Origin: Terrabacter tumescens
GTDB taxonomy: Bacteria; Actinomycetota; Actinomycetes; Actinomycetales; Dermatophilaceae
NCBI RefSeq assembly: GCF_014646815.1
Contig: NZ_BMNZ01000003.1
Coordinates: 593,631-657,630, forward strand
DNA: 64,000 nucleotides
Direction: 5' to 3'
The translations under genes were made by a program, and so were the position numbers. Position 1 is the stretch's first letter; each line of letters opens with the position of its first letter. This document shows positions 44,282 to 53,042 of the stretch, one piece after another. The notes below the pieces were generated by a model. The model was not told where the DNA came from. It searched no databases and was given only the letters and a program-made list of their open reading frames with translations.

Positions 44282-45934
44282 TCACCGCAGACCCTCGCCG
44301 AGGCGCCCCCGGAGGGGAACCGGGAGCGGCACCAGCGACGCACGCGCCTCGGCGAGCAACGCCGACTCCGCCCGGTCGAACACATCCTGGGCGGAGTATG
44401 GCGTGTCCCCGATCGCCGTCATGCCGACCCGGCCGCACTCGGTGATCGAGCTGATCATGTGGAAGACGACACCGGTCTGGCGGGACTGGTCGAAGTGCAG
44501 ACCGGCCCGCGCGACGAGGTCGAAGAGGTCGTCGACGCCGAGGCCTCGGAGCGACTCGTCCTCGAGGTGGTCGGTGGCCACGAGGTGGCGCTCGGCCCCG
44601 GACGGCGTCAGGTAGCGGCCCTCCTCCTTGACGTACTCGCCGTCCGTCAGGAACTGCAGGGTCAGGAACGGGTGCGTCGTCCCGCCCTTGCGAAGGTTGA
44701 CCTCGATGGCATGGGTCTGCCAGCGGTCGCCCTGCCGGACGACGACGAAGTCGAGGGCGAAGCGCCCGAGCACGCCCTTGTCGGCGAGGACCCGGCCGAC
44801 CTTCTCGGCCTCGCGACTGATCGTCGTGGCGTAGGCCGGGTCCGCGGGGAAGCGCGCCCCGAGGTACATCTGCCCCGTGGGCCCGCCGAGGACCTGGTCG
44901 TGCGTCGAGAGCACCGCGAGCTCACCGAGGGGCGTCACGTGCAGCTGCACGCTCGGGCTGCGGACCTCGTCCCCGACGACCCGCTCCTCGACGATCCCGC
45001 CACGCTCCTCGAGCTTCGCGAGGTAGGCGTCGATCCCGACACGGGCGTCCTCGAGCTGCATCGCCCGCACCCGCTCCTCGGCCTCGGCGCGCAGGTCGGC
45101 CTGACTATCAGTCCCCGAACTGCCTTGTCCTGCAGTCAGGCCCGAGAGGTCGACGAGCGCGTTGCCCGAGCCTGACACCCCCTCGTTGAGCTTGACCATG
45201 GCCCACTCGGCTCCGGGCCTCGCCGCGAGCAGGTCGAGCACGGCGTCGACGACCTCGTCGACGGAGTGGAGGTCCTCCGCGCCGAACGGGTGGTCGACGC
45301 CGGCCTCGGCGAAGACGCGGCGGCAGCCCGTCTTGGTCCCCAACGGGTAGAGGCGCGGGTGGGCGGCATACATCGGGATCCCGAGCAGGAGCGAGAGGTC
45401 ACGCTCGCGGGTCGTGCTCGTGTAGGGCACGAGGTGGGAGCGCGTGACGTCCGGCACGAGCCCGGCGATGCGTGCCACCAGCCGGGGCCGGGCCAGCAGC
45501 TTGTCGGTCAGGGGCGTCGCCGAGGAGTCACCGACCGAGACGAGCTGCAGGCGCGACCGGGCGTGGCTCGGGATGACGCCCGGCAGCAGCGAGAGGTAGT
45601 ACTCGACGACGTGCTCGTTGATGGGCATCGAGGTGACGTAGACCATCCGGAGGCGCGGTTGGCGCAGGAGCAGCAGCAGGAAGAGCAGCCGCTCCTCCAT
45701 CGCCTGGTTCACGGCGCCTGCTGAGGGGGCGAGCTTGTCGGCGCTCATCGAGGGCACGACGACGACCGACTCGAGCGGGTCCCCCTGCCGGATGAGGCGC
45801 CACACCGCGGGGAGCCGCTCCTGAAGCTCGTCGAAGAGCTCGTCGCGGGCTGCCTCGTCCAGGTCCCCGAGTGTCCCGACCACGGGCGCGGGCATGTCAG
45901 GCGTGGACGGCTGCGGGACGGACGGTGGGTTCAT
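44282..45934 (-). CDS. PGM1-like ATP-grasp peptide ligase
   Basis: This 550-residue protein resembles PGM1, the ATP-grasp enzyme that joins peptides in pheganomycin biosynthesis, and related actinobacterial proteins. ATP-grasp features are VKLNEGVSGSGNALVDL (glycine-rich lid), VQLHVTPLGELAVLSTHDQ, and the metal-binding segment RFALDFVVVRQGDRWQTHAIEVNLRKGGTTHP with the Glu-Asn-Lys pattern. Its start overlaps the cyclase stop (ATGA), so it is the last gene of the signalling operon. No peptide precursor or glycine-amidinotransferase gene is near, so the peptide joined is unknown. Confidence 0.82.
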   Translation of the reverse strand: MNPPSVPQPSTPDMPAPVVGTLGDLDEAARDELFDELQERLPAVWRLIRQGDPLESVVVVPSMSADKLAPSAGAVNQAMEERLLFLLLLLRQPRLRMVYVTSMPINEHVVEYYLSLLPGVIPSHARSRLQLVSVGDSSATPLTDKLLARPRLVARIAGLVPDVTRSHLVPYTSTTRERDLSLLLGIPMYAAHPRLYPLGTKTGCRRVFAEAGVDHPFGAEDLHSVDEVVDAVLDLLAARPGAEWAMVKLNEGVSGSGNALVDLSGLTAGQGSSGTDSQADLRAEAEERVRAMQLEDARVGIDAYLAKLEERGGIVEERVVGDEVRSPSVQLHVTPLGELAVLSTHDQVLGGPTGQMYLGARFPADPAYATTISREAEKVGRVLADKGVLGRFALDFVVVRQGDRWQTHAIEVNLRKGGTTHPFLTLQFLTDGEYVKEEGRYLTPSGAERHLVATDHLEDESLRGLGVDDLFDLVARAGLHFDQSRQTGVVFHMISSITECGRVGMTAIGDTPYSAQDVFDRAESALLAEARASLVPLPVPLRGRLGEGLR

Positions 45935-47088
45935 GGAGGGGCCTCCTGCCCGTTGGTGCCGATGACCTCGTGGACCTCCAGGGGACGCGAGATCCCGCGC
46001 AGCTCGACGGGACCGAGCGAGCGCGTCTCGAAGCGGTCGTCCAGGCCGGCCCGCACGCGCGGGCTGATGAGGACCTGCCGGGTCGCGGCCGCTGCGCAGA
46101 GACGGGCCGCGACGTTGGTGACCGTCCCGATGGCGGCGTAGTCCCACCGACCCTCGAAGCCGACCCGGCCCAGCGTCGCGTAGCCCTGCGCGATGCCGAC
46201 CCCGAAGCCGAGGTCGTGGCCCTGCCGGCGCCAGTGCGCAGCAAGCTCGTCGACGCGGTCGCGCATCTCCAGCGCCATCCGCACGGCCCGCTCGGGAGCG
46301 TCTGCGCACGGGGGCGGGTCGTTGAAGAAGACCATGAGCCCGTCGCCGGCGAAGTGCTCTAGCGTCCCTTCGTAGGCGAAGACGAGCTCGCCGAGCGCGG
46401 CGTGGTAGTCGCGGAGCACCGACATGGTCTCCTCGGGCTCGGACGTCTCGGCGAACGCGGTGAAGCCGCGCAGGTCGGTGAACACCGTCGTGATGTCGCG
46501 GCGGTGGCTCTCGAGGAACGACTCGTCACCCGACTCGACGATGAGCCCGGCGATCTGTGGCGAGAGGAAGCGGCGCAGCCGGCTCAGCCGCTCGAGGTCC
46601 GCCACCTGCTCGGCCACGCGCGACTCGAGCTCGGCGTTCCACCGTTCGAGGGCGACGGTCTGCTCGACGACGGTGTCGTGCAGTCGCTTGACCCGGGCCA
46701 GCGAACGGACCCGCGCCATGAGCTCGGCCTGGTCGAAGGGCTTGGTGACGAAGTCGTCGGCGCCCACCTCGAGCGCCCGCAGCCGCTGCCGTGTGCCGCT
46801 CGCGGTCACCATGACCACGGGCAGCATCGCCGTCCGGGGGTCGGCCTTGATCCGCGCGCACGTGTCGTAGCCGTCCATGACGGGCATCAGCACGTCGAGC
46901 AGGACGACGTCCACGACGCATTCGGCCAGGGCAGCCAACGCGTCGGCGCCCGAGGCCTCGGAGCGCACGACGAAGCCGTGCGGCTCGAGGACGGCGTGCA
47001 TGAGCTTGCGGTTCTGCTCGAGGTCGTCGACGACGAGCACCCGCACGCCCGTGAGCGGCGGGGGGACGCCCTCTGCCGGGGCCGTCAC
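45931..47088 (-). CDS. response regulator fused to class III nucleotide cyclase
   Basis: A 385-residue protein: receiver domain (about 15-130, phospho-acceptor in VVLLDVLMPV), a helical linker (LHDTVVEQTVALERWNAELE) and a class III cyclase domain (about 195-375) with metal-binding Asp residues in TTVFTDLRGFTAFA and FAGDGLMVFF and the VTNVAARL transition-state segment. The usual adenine-specifying Lys two residues before the GD is Phe/His here (EHFAGDG), so substrate choice is uncertain. GTG start at 47088 overlaps the response-regulator stop. Confidence 0.9.
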   Translation of the reverse strand: MTAPAEGVPPPLTGVRVLVVDDLEQNRKLMHAVLEPHGFVVRSEASGADALAALAECVVDVVLLDVLMPVMDGYDTCARIKADPRTAMLPVVMVTASGTRQRLRALEVGADDFVTKPFDQAELMARVRSLARVKRLHDTVVEQTVALERWNAELESRVAEQVADLERLSRLRRFLSPQIAGLIVESGDESFLESHRRDITTVFTDLRGFTAFAETSEPEETMSVLRDYHAALGELVFAYEGTLEHFAGDGLMVFFNDPPPCADAPERAVRMALEMRDRVDELAAHWRRQGHDLGFGVGIAQGYATLGRVGFEGRWDYAAIGTVTNVAARLCAAAATRQVLISPRVRAGLDDRFETRSLGPVELRGISRPLEVHEVIGTNGQEAPP

Positions 47089-47480
47089 GGCGCCCCTCCG
47101 TCGTCCCGACGCGGGAGGTGGCGGCGCACCTGGGCCGGGAACTCGCGGACGCTGATCGGCTTCTCGAGGTAGCCCGCGAAGCCCGAGTCGAGCGCCCGCT
47201 CGCGGTCGCGCTGCATCGCGAAGGCGGTGAGGGCGACGACGGGGATGTGCGCGGTCGCGTCGTGACCGCGCAGCAGCTCCAGGGCGGCGAAGCCGTCGAT
47301 CCCCGGCAGCTGAAGGTCCATGAGGATGACGTCGGGCAGGGTCTCGCGTGCCTGCTCGACCCCCTGCTCACCGGTGGCCGCGACGACGACGGAGAAGCCG
47401 GCATACTCCAGCACGTCGCGGGCCAGCTTGAGGTTGCGTGGGTTGTCCTCGACGAGGAGCACCACGGGCGGGCGGCTCAT
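47085..47480 (-). CDS. single-domain response regulator
   Basis: A 131-residue receiver domain alone: the acidic pair LLVEDNPRN, the phospho-acceptor Asp of VILMDLQLPG, and the conserved Lys of YLEKPI. No output domain. Such a protein can shuttle phosphate or act by protein contact. It overlaps the histidine-kinase stop (ATGA) and the cyclase start (GTGA), placing it second in the operon. Confidence 0.93.
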   Translation of the reverse strand: MSRPPVVLLVEDNPRNLKLARDVLEYAGFSVVVAATGEQGVEQARETLPDVILMDLQLPGIDGFAALELLRGHDATAHIPVVALTAFAMQRDRERALDSGFAGYLEKPISVREFPAQVRRHLPRRDDGGAP

Positions 47481-50158
47481 GAGCCCTCCCCGTGCGTGGT
47501 GTGCGTGGGGTGCGCGGCCGCCACGGCAGCGAGCCGGCGGGCGAGACCCGGCAGGTCGATGCCCGCCTTCTCGGCGACGAAGGCGATGCGGCCCTCGAGC
47601 CGCGAGCGGTCCTGTGCCGTCAGGGTCTTTGCGGTCAGCACGACGATGGGCGGACCGTCCGAGTCGCGGTCCGGGCGCAGCTCGTCGATGACGGCGAAGC
47701 CGTCGACCTGCGGCATGAGCAGGTCCATGACGACGACGGAGGGCGCGACCGCGCGCACGACGTCGGCGGCCCGCTGACCACCGGCACAGGTGTGCACCTC
47801 CCAGCCGAGCGGCTCGAGGGTGCTGCGCACGAGCTTGAGCGCGAGCGGGTCGTCGTCGACGACGACGACGCTGAGCCCGGTGGCCGCGTCGTGCGCCTGC
47901 GTGGGCGACAGCAGGCGCGTGACGGCGGCGAGGAGGTGGTCCCCGCTCACCGGCTTGACGAGGTACTCCGTCGCCCCGAGAGCGAAGCCCCGACCGCGCT
48001 CCGGCTCGACGCTGACGACGACGACCGGCACGGCGGCCGTCACCGGGTCGCTCTTGAGGGCCGTCAGCACCTCCCAGCCGTTCATGCCGGGCAGGTGGAT
48101 GTCGAGGATGACGGCGAAGGGGTCCTGGGCCCGCACGAGCTCGAGCCCCTGCTCGCCGCTGGAGGCGCCGACGGCGCGCAGCCCGGCGGCCCGCAGGTGC
48201 AGCGCGACGAGCTCGGCCGAGCGCGGGTCGTCCTCGATGACGACGACGGTCGGACCGCCCACGAGCTCCTCGCCGTCCGCCCACACACCGTCCTCGGGCG
48301 CCGGCTCGGCGTCGGGCTGCGGGATCGAGAGCCCGAAGGTGCTGCCCTCGCCCGGTCGGCTCGAGAGCCACAGCCGGCCGCCGTGCAGCTCGACGATGCG
48401 TCGGCTCAGGGTCAGGCCCAGGCCCGTCCCCTCGCTCGACGACGCCGACCGCTCGCCCTGCTGGAAGGAGTCGAAGATCCGGTCCTGGTCGGCCGGGTCG
48501 ATGCCGATGCCCGTGTCGGTGACGGTGATGACGACCTCCTCGCGGTCGCGCCACGCGCGCACGTCGACGCTGCCCCCGTCGGGGGTGAACTTGACGGCGT
48601 TGCTCAGCAGGTTGAGCAGCACCTGCTTGAGACGGAGCTCGTCGGCCGTCACGGCCCCGAGCCCGCCGTCCATCTCGAGCGACAGGCGTATGCCGTGCAG
48701 CGCCGCGCGCTCGCGCACGAGCGACAGGGCCTGCACCACCATGTCGTCGACGATGAAGGTCGTGAGGTCGAGCTCCATGCGGCCCGCCTCGATCTTCGAC
48801 AGGTCGAGGATGTCGCCCAGGAGGGCGAGCAGGTGGCGGCCGGCGGAGTGGATGTCCCGGAGGTAGTCCTCCTGGCGCTCGTTGAGCTCGCCGAACATCC
48901 GCTCGAGCAGCACCTCGGAGAAGCCGATGACGGCGTTGAGCGGGGTGCGCAGCTCGTGCGACATGCTCGCGAGGAACTCGGACTTGTGCCGGCTGGCCTC
49001 GGCGAGCTCAATGCTCTGCTGCTCGAGCTGCTGGTAGAGCCGGGCGTTGGTGAGCGCGACGGCCGACTGGTTGGCGAACGTGGCCAGCAGCTCGCACGTC
49101 TCGGGGCTGAAGCTGCCGGGCGACTTGCGCCGCACGACGAGCGCGCCGACGACACGGCCCGCCCGCGACAGCGGGATGGCCACGAGCGAGCGCCAGCCGG
49201 AGCCGTGCAGCACCGCGAGGTGCTCGTCGAGGGGCAGCGGCACGTCGTCGAGGTCGGGGATCTGGAGCACCTCACGAGTCAGGGCGGACCGCCCGACCCA
49301 GGTGCGGTCGATGTGGATCTCGGCGGCACGGAGGGCGGCGATGACCTCCGGGCTCGTCCCTGACACGGTGCGCACGCCGAACAGGCCGGTCTGCTCGTCG
49401 AACTCCATGAGGGACCCGCCGTCGGTCCCCGACAGCTCGACGGCCCTGGAGACGATGAGGGCGAGGATCTCGTCGGGCACCAGCGTCGAGCTGATGGCCG
49501 CGCCGACCTCCGCGAGCGCCTCGAGCTGGTCGACCTTGCGGGCCAGCTCGGCTGAACGGCTCTCCACGGCGGCGAAGAGCTCGACGTGGCGCAGCGCGAG
49601 CGCGGCCTGCTCGGCGAACGTCGTCAGCAGCTCCTCGGCCCGCTCGTCGAAGGGATCGACCTCCGTGCGCCAGACGTTGAGGGCGCCGACCACCTCGTCG
49701 CCCACGACCATGGGCGCGCCCATCATGGTCCGGTAGCCGCCGAGCTGCTGGAAGTCCGTGCGCCCGTACCCCGGGTCGGCCAGGACGTCGTCGATGCGGT
49801 GGATGACCCGGTCCATCGTGACGCGTCCGACCAGGGTGGACCGGTCACGCGCAATGGGGTGCTCGGCGACGAAGTCGACGAACTCCGGCGTGAGCCCGCT
49901 TGAGCGGGCCAGCACGAACCGGTCACCGTCGACGAGGTAGATCTGCGCTACCTGAGCGCCGAGCAGCCTCCGCGCGTTGTCCACGACGGTGTCGAAGACC
50001 CGGTCCCGACCCGGCTGTCCCGTGTGCGTGGCGCTCGTCAGGACCTTGAGGACGTCGCTCGTGGCCCGGAACTGCTCCTGCACGTCGGCCAGACGCGACT
50101 CCAGCTCGGCGCGGTCCCTGCTCGCCGAGTCCTCTGCGGCTGCCTCGAACCCGCCCAT
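47477..50158 (-). CDS. hybrid histidine kinase with two GAF and two receiver domains
   Basis: An 893-residue cytoplasmic hybrid kinase with no membrane helices. Two GAF domains (about 20-195 and 215-385), HisKA with phospho-acceptor H401 in SMSHELRTPLNAV, an ATPase domain with N-box LLNLLSNAVKFTPDGG and G-boxes VTDTGIGI and GTGLGL, then two receiver domains (phospho-acceptors in ILDIHLPG and VVMDLLMPQ). The ATG at 50158 follows GGGGGAC. It heads the four-gene operon and divergently faces the MMPL gene. Confidence 0.95.
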   Translation of the reverse strand: MGGFEAAAEDSASRDRAELESRLADVQEQFRATSDVLKVLTSATHTGQPGRDRVFDTVVDNARRLLGAQVAQIYLVDGDRFVLARSSGLTPEFVDFVAEHPIARDRSTLVGRVTMDRVIHRIDDVLADPGYGRTDFQQLGGYRTMMGAPMVVGDEVVGALNVWRTEVDPFDERAEELLTTFAEQAALALRHVELFAAVESRSAELARKVDQLEALAEVGAAISSTLVPDEILALIVSRAVELSGTDGGSLMEFDEQTGLFGVRTVSGTSPEVIAALRAAEIHIDRTWVGRSALTREVLQIPDLDDVPLPLDEHLAVLHGSGWRSLVAIPLSRAGRVVGALVVRRKSPGSFSPETCELLATFANQSAVALTNARLYQQLEQQSIELAEASRHKSEFLASMSHELRTPLNAVIGFSEVLLERMFGELNERQEDYLRDIHSAGRHLLALLGDILDLSKIEAGRMELDLTTFIVDDMVVQALSLVRERAALHGIRLSLEMDGGLGAVTADELRLKQVLLNLLSNAVKFTPDGGSVDVRAWRDREEVVITVTDTGIGIDPADQDRIFDSFQQGERSASSSEGTGLGLTLSRRIVELHGGRLWLSSRPGEGSTFGLSIPQPDAEPAPEDGVWADGEELVGGPTVVVIEDDPRSAELVALHLRAAGLRAVGASSGEQGLELVRAQDPFAVILDIHLPGMNGWEVLTALKSDPVTAAVPVVVVSVEPERGRGFALGATEYLVKPVSGDHLLAAVTRLLSPTQAHDAATGLSVVVVDDDPLALKLVRSTLEPLGWEVHTCAGGQRAADVVRAVAPSVVVMDLLMPQVDGFAVIDELRPDRDSDGPPIVVLTAKTLTAQDRSRLEGRIAFVAEKAGIDLPGLARRLAAVAAAHPTHTTHGEGS

Positions 50159-50328
50159 GCGAGTCCCCCATCGTGCGGTGAGTCCCTGTGGTCCCCCACA
50201 CGAGTGTCCTCCCCGACGCGCCGGCGCACCACGGAATCGCCTCAGGTCCCGGGCCGCCGGGGCCGGCACACCGGTCGTCTCCTCGCGGTGTCCAACCTTG
50301 CCGCCTGCGTCTGCTCCATGATGTGACC

Positions 50329-52584
50329 ATGAGCGAGACTTCTCGGGGCACGGGCGGGCCGACGAGACCGAGGGGACGCGCCGCCGTGCGGTGGATCGCG
50401 GCCCTCGCCGTGCTCGCCTGGCTCGCCATCGGCGGCGTGGGTGGCCCGCTCGTCGGACGGCTGTCGGAGGTCGCGACCAACGACAACGCCAACTTCCTGC
50501 CGCCCTCGGCCGAGTCGACGTCGGTGAGCAAGCTCGTGCAGCGCACCACCGACACGCAGACGCTGCCCTACCTCGTCGTCGTCGAGCGCACGAGCGGCCT
50601 GACGCCGGCCGACCTCCAGGCGATCCAGACCTGGGTCGCGGGCATCCCAGACCTGAAGCTCGCCGACCCGAGCCGCACGGTGGGCGAGTTCCTCGAGGCG
50701 CCCCCCACGGCCGCGATCCCCAGCCAGGACAAGCAGGCCGCCCTCGTCCCCGTGGCGTTCCTCGCGGACCAGGCCGAGGTCACCATCAAGGGCGACACGG
50801 CGTTGTATGCCGTCGCGCAGGCCCTGCGTGAGTCCGCGGCGTCGTCGTTGGGCTCGTCGGGACTCACGGTCCACGTCACGGGCGCCGGCGGCTTCTTCGC
50901 CGACTTCATCATCGCCTTCAGCGGCATCGACGGCATCCTGCTGCTCGTCGCCCTCGGCGTCGTCTTCCTCATCCTGCTCATCGTCTACCGCAGCCCGATC
51001 CTGCCCTTCGCCGTGCTCATCACGGCGATGTTCGGCCTGTCGCTGGCCGCGCTCGTCGTCTTCCCGCTCGCCAAGAACGGCGCGATCAGCCTGAGCGGCC
51101 AGAGCCAGGGCATCCTGTCGATCCTCGTCGTCGGTGCGGCCACGGACTACGCGCTGCTGCTCGTCGCGCGCTTCAAGGAGGAGCTGCACGACGAGGAGTC
51201 GACGTGGGCGGCGATGAAGACGGCATGGAGGGCCTCGCTCGAGCCGATCGCGGCGAGCGCCGCCACCGTCGTCCTGGGCCTGCTCTGCCTGCGGCTGTCC
51301 GACCTCGGCAGCACCAAGGGCCTCGGGCCGGTCGGGGCGCTCGGCATCGTCGGGGCCTTCGTCGCGTCGCTGACGTTCCTGCCCGCGGTGCTGCTCCTCA
51401 TCGGTCGCCGCATCTTCTGGCCGCAGGTCCCGCGGGTCGACCACGTCCACAGCGCGGACGCCGTCGGCACGCGCGGCATCTGGGGCCGGGTCGCCGGCCT
51501 GGTCGGACGGCGCCCGCGCCGCACCTGGGTGATCACGTTGCTCGCACTGCTGGCGTGCGCCGCCTTCCTGCCGACGCTCAACGCCCGCGGCATCGCCCAG
51601 TCCGACCTCTTCCTCACGAAGGTCGACTCCGTCACCGGGCAGGAGGTGCTGGCCCGCCACTTCCCCGCCGGCTCCGGCTCCCCCGTCCAGATCGCCGCAC
51701 CGCAGGCGAAGGCCGACGCCGTGGTCCAGGTGCTCGAGGCCACGGCGGGCGTGAGCAACCCGCAGGCGGGCCTCGTCCCGGGCCAGCCGCCCGAGGTCGT
51801 CGACGGGCAGGTCATCGTGCAGGCCACCCTCGACGCGGCCGCCGACAGCGTCGCGGCCGAGGACACCATCGAGACGCTCCGCAGCTCGCTGGACCGCGTC
51901 GGCAGCGACGTGCTCGTCGGTGGCACGACGGCGACCAACCTCGACGTGCGGCTGGCGAGCGAGCGTGACCTCAAGGTCATCATCCCGACGATCCTCGCCG
52001 TGATCTTCGTCGTGCTCGTGCTGCTGCTGCGCTCGATCATCGCCCCGCTCGTCCTCGTCGCCGCGAACGTCCTGTCGTTCGCCGCGACCATGGGCGTCTC
52101 GGCGATCGCGTTCAACCACGTCTTCGACTTCCCGGGCTCGGACCCGTCGACGCCCCTCTACGGCTTCGTCTTCCTCGTGGCCCTCGGCATCGACTACTCG
52201 ATCTTCCTCATGACCCGCGTCCGTGAGGAGTCGCGCTCGCGCGGCACCCGTCCGGGCATCCTCGTCGCGCTCGCCGTCACGGGCGGGGTCATCACGAGCG
52301 CGGGCATCGTCCTGGCGTCGACCTTCTCGGCCCTCGCGGTGCTGCCGATCCTCTTCCTCGTCCAGATCGCCTTCATCGTCGCCTTCGGCGTGCTCCTCGA
52401 CACGCTCGTCGTCCGGAGCCTGCTCGTGCCGGCGGTCTCCTACGACCTCGGCGACCGGATCTGGTGGCCGGTCGGACTGCCCCGGGCCGGCCGCCACGAG
52501 CCGGGCTCCGAGTCCGTCGTCGACGTCCACGCGCGTCTGGACGACGGCGCGCCCCGCGAGTCGTCCCCTAGCGGTCCGTCCTGA
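50329..52584 (+). CDS. MMPL-family RND transporter
   Basis: The 751-residue protein has twelve helices arranged as two sets of one-plus-five around two large extracytoplasmic loops, with the MMPL pattern GAATDYALLLVARFKEEL in the first half and LGIDYSIFLMTRVREESR in the second. These transporters export lipids or small molecules. The start is the ATG at 50329; no good ribosome-binding site is visible. It ends with a 17-base overlap into the convergent hemerythrin gene. The substrate is unknown. Confidence 0.9.
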   Translation: MSETSRGTGGPTRPRGRAAVRWIAALAVLAWLAIGGVGGPLVGRLSEVATNDNANFLPPSAESTSVSKLVQRTTDTQTLPYLVVVERTSGLTPADLQAIQTWVAGIPDLKLADPSRTVGEFLEAPPTAAIPSQDKQAALVPVAFLADQAEVTIKGDTALYAVAQALRESAASSLGSSGLTVHVTGAGGFFADFIIAFSGIDGILLLVALGVVFLILLIVYRSPILPFAVLITAMFGLSLAALVVFPLAKNGAISLSGQSQGILSILVVGAATDYALLLVARFKEELHDEESTWAAMKTAWRASLEPIAASAATVVLGLLCLRLSDLGSTKGLGPVGALGIVGAFVASLTFLPAVLLLIGRRIFWPQVPRVDHVHSADAVGTRGIWGRVAGLVGRRPRRTWVITLLALLACAAFLPTLNARGIAQSDLFLTKVDSVTGQEVLARHFPAGSGSPVQIAAPQAKADAVVQVLEATAGVSNPQAGLVPGQPPEVVDGQVIVQATLDAAADSVAAEDTIETLRSSLDRVGSDVLVGGTTATNLDVRLASERDLKVIIPTILAVIFVVLVLLLRSIIAPLVLVAANVLSFAATMGVSAIAFNHVFDFPGSDPSTPLYGFVFLVALGIDYSIFLMTRVREESRSRGTRPGILVALAVTGGVITSAGIVLASTFSALAVLPILFLVQIAFIVAFGVLLDTLVVRSLLVPAVSYDLGDRIWWPVGLPRAGRHEPGSESVVDVHARLDDGAPRESSPSGPS

Positions 52585-53017
52585 CCGCCCCGGCCCTCGG
52601 GGTCAGCCGCTCCACCTCGTCCCACTCCTGGCCCCCGACGTGGATGGCCGCGGCGGGGAAGAGCCCGTTGTCCTCGCGGTTGATGTGCTCGCGGAGGGCG
52701 TCCTCGAAGCGCGGGTAGAGGTCGACCTCCCCGTCGGCGACGCGGGCGAGCAGGTCGTCGAGCTCGTGGTGCTCGCCGCACAGCCGGCTGATGTGGTCGG
52801 TGAAGACCTCGTCGCGGGCCATGACCGTGAAGAGCCCGGCCTCCTCGGCCTCGACGTGGGGCAGCAGGTGCGCCGCGAGTGTCTCTGCGGCCGCACGGCG
52901 CCGGACCGGGTCCTCGAGCCCGTCGCGCAGGGCGCCGAGGTGGTTGACGATGTGCTCGTGCTCGGCCATGAACCGGCCGACGACCTCGAGGTCGGCACAC
53001 CCGCAGTAGCTGCACAT
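52568..53017 (-). CDS. hemerythrin-domain protein
   Basis: The 149-residue protein starts MCSYCGC, two cysteine pairs that could hold a metal, and then has the hemerythrin HHE helices: EHEHIVNHLGAL, LAAHLLPHVEAEEAGLF, CGEHHELDDLL and REHINREDNGLFPAAA, which give the di-iron ligands. Hemerythrins bind O2 or NO and often act in NO defence. GAAGGGAAC precedes the ATG. It is the last gene of the DUF2249/NirK-like operon, 25 bases after the latter. Confidence 0.9.
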   Translation of the reverse strand: MCSYCGCADLEVVGRFMAEHEHIVNHLGALRDGLEDPVRRRAAAETLAAHLLPHVEAEEAGLFTVMARDEVFTDHISRLCGEHHELDDLLARVADGEVDLYPRFEDALREHINREDNGLFPAAAIHVGGQEWDEVERLTPRAGAVRTDR

Positions 53018-53042
53018 CAGCTGTTCCCTTCGGTGGTGGTCG

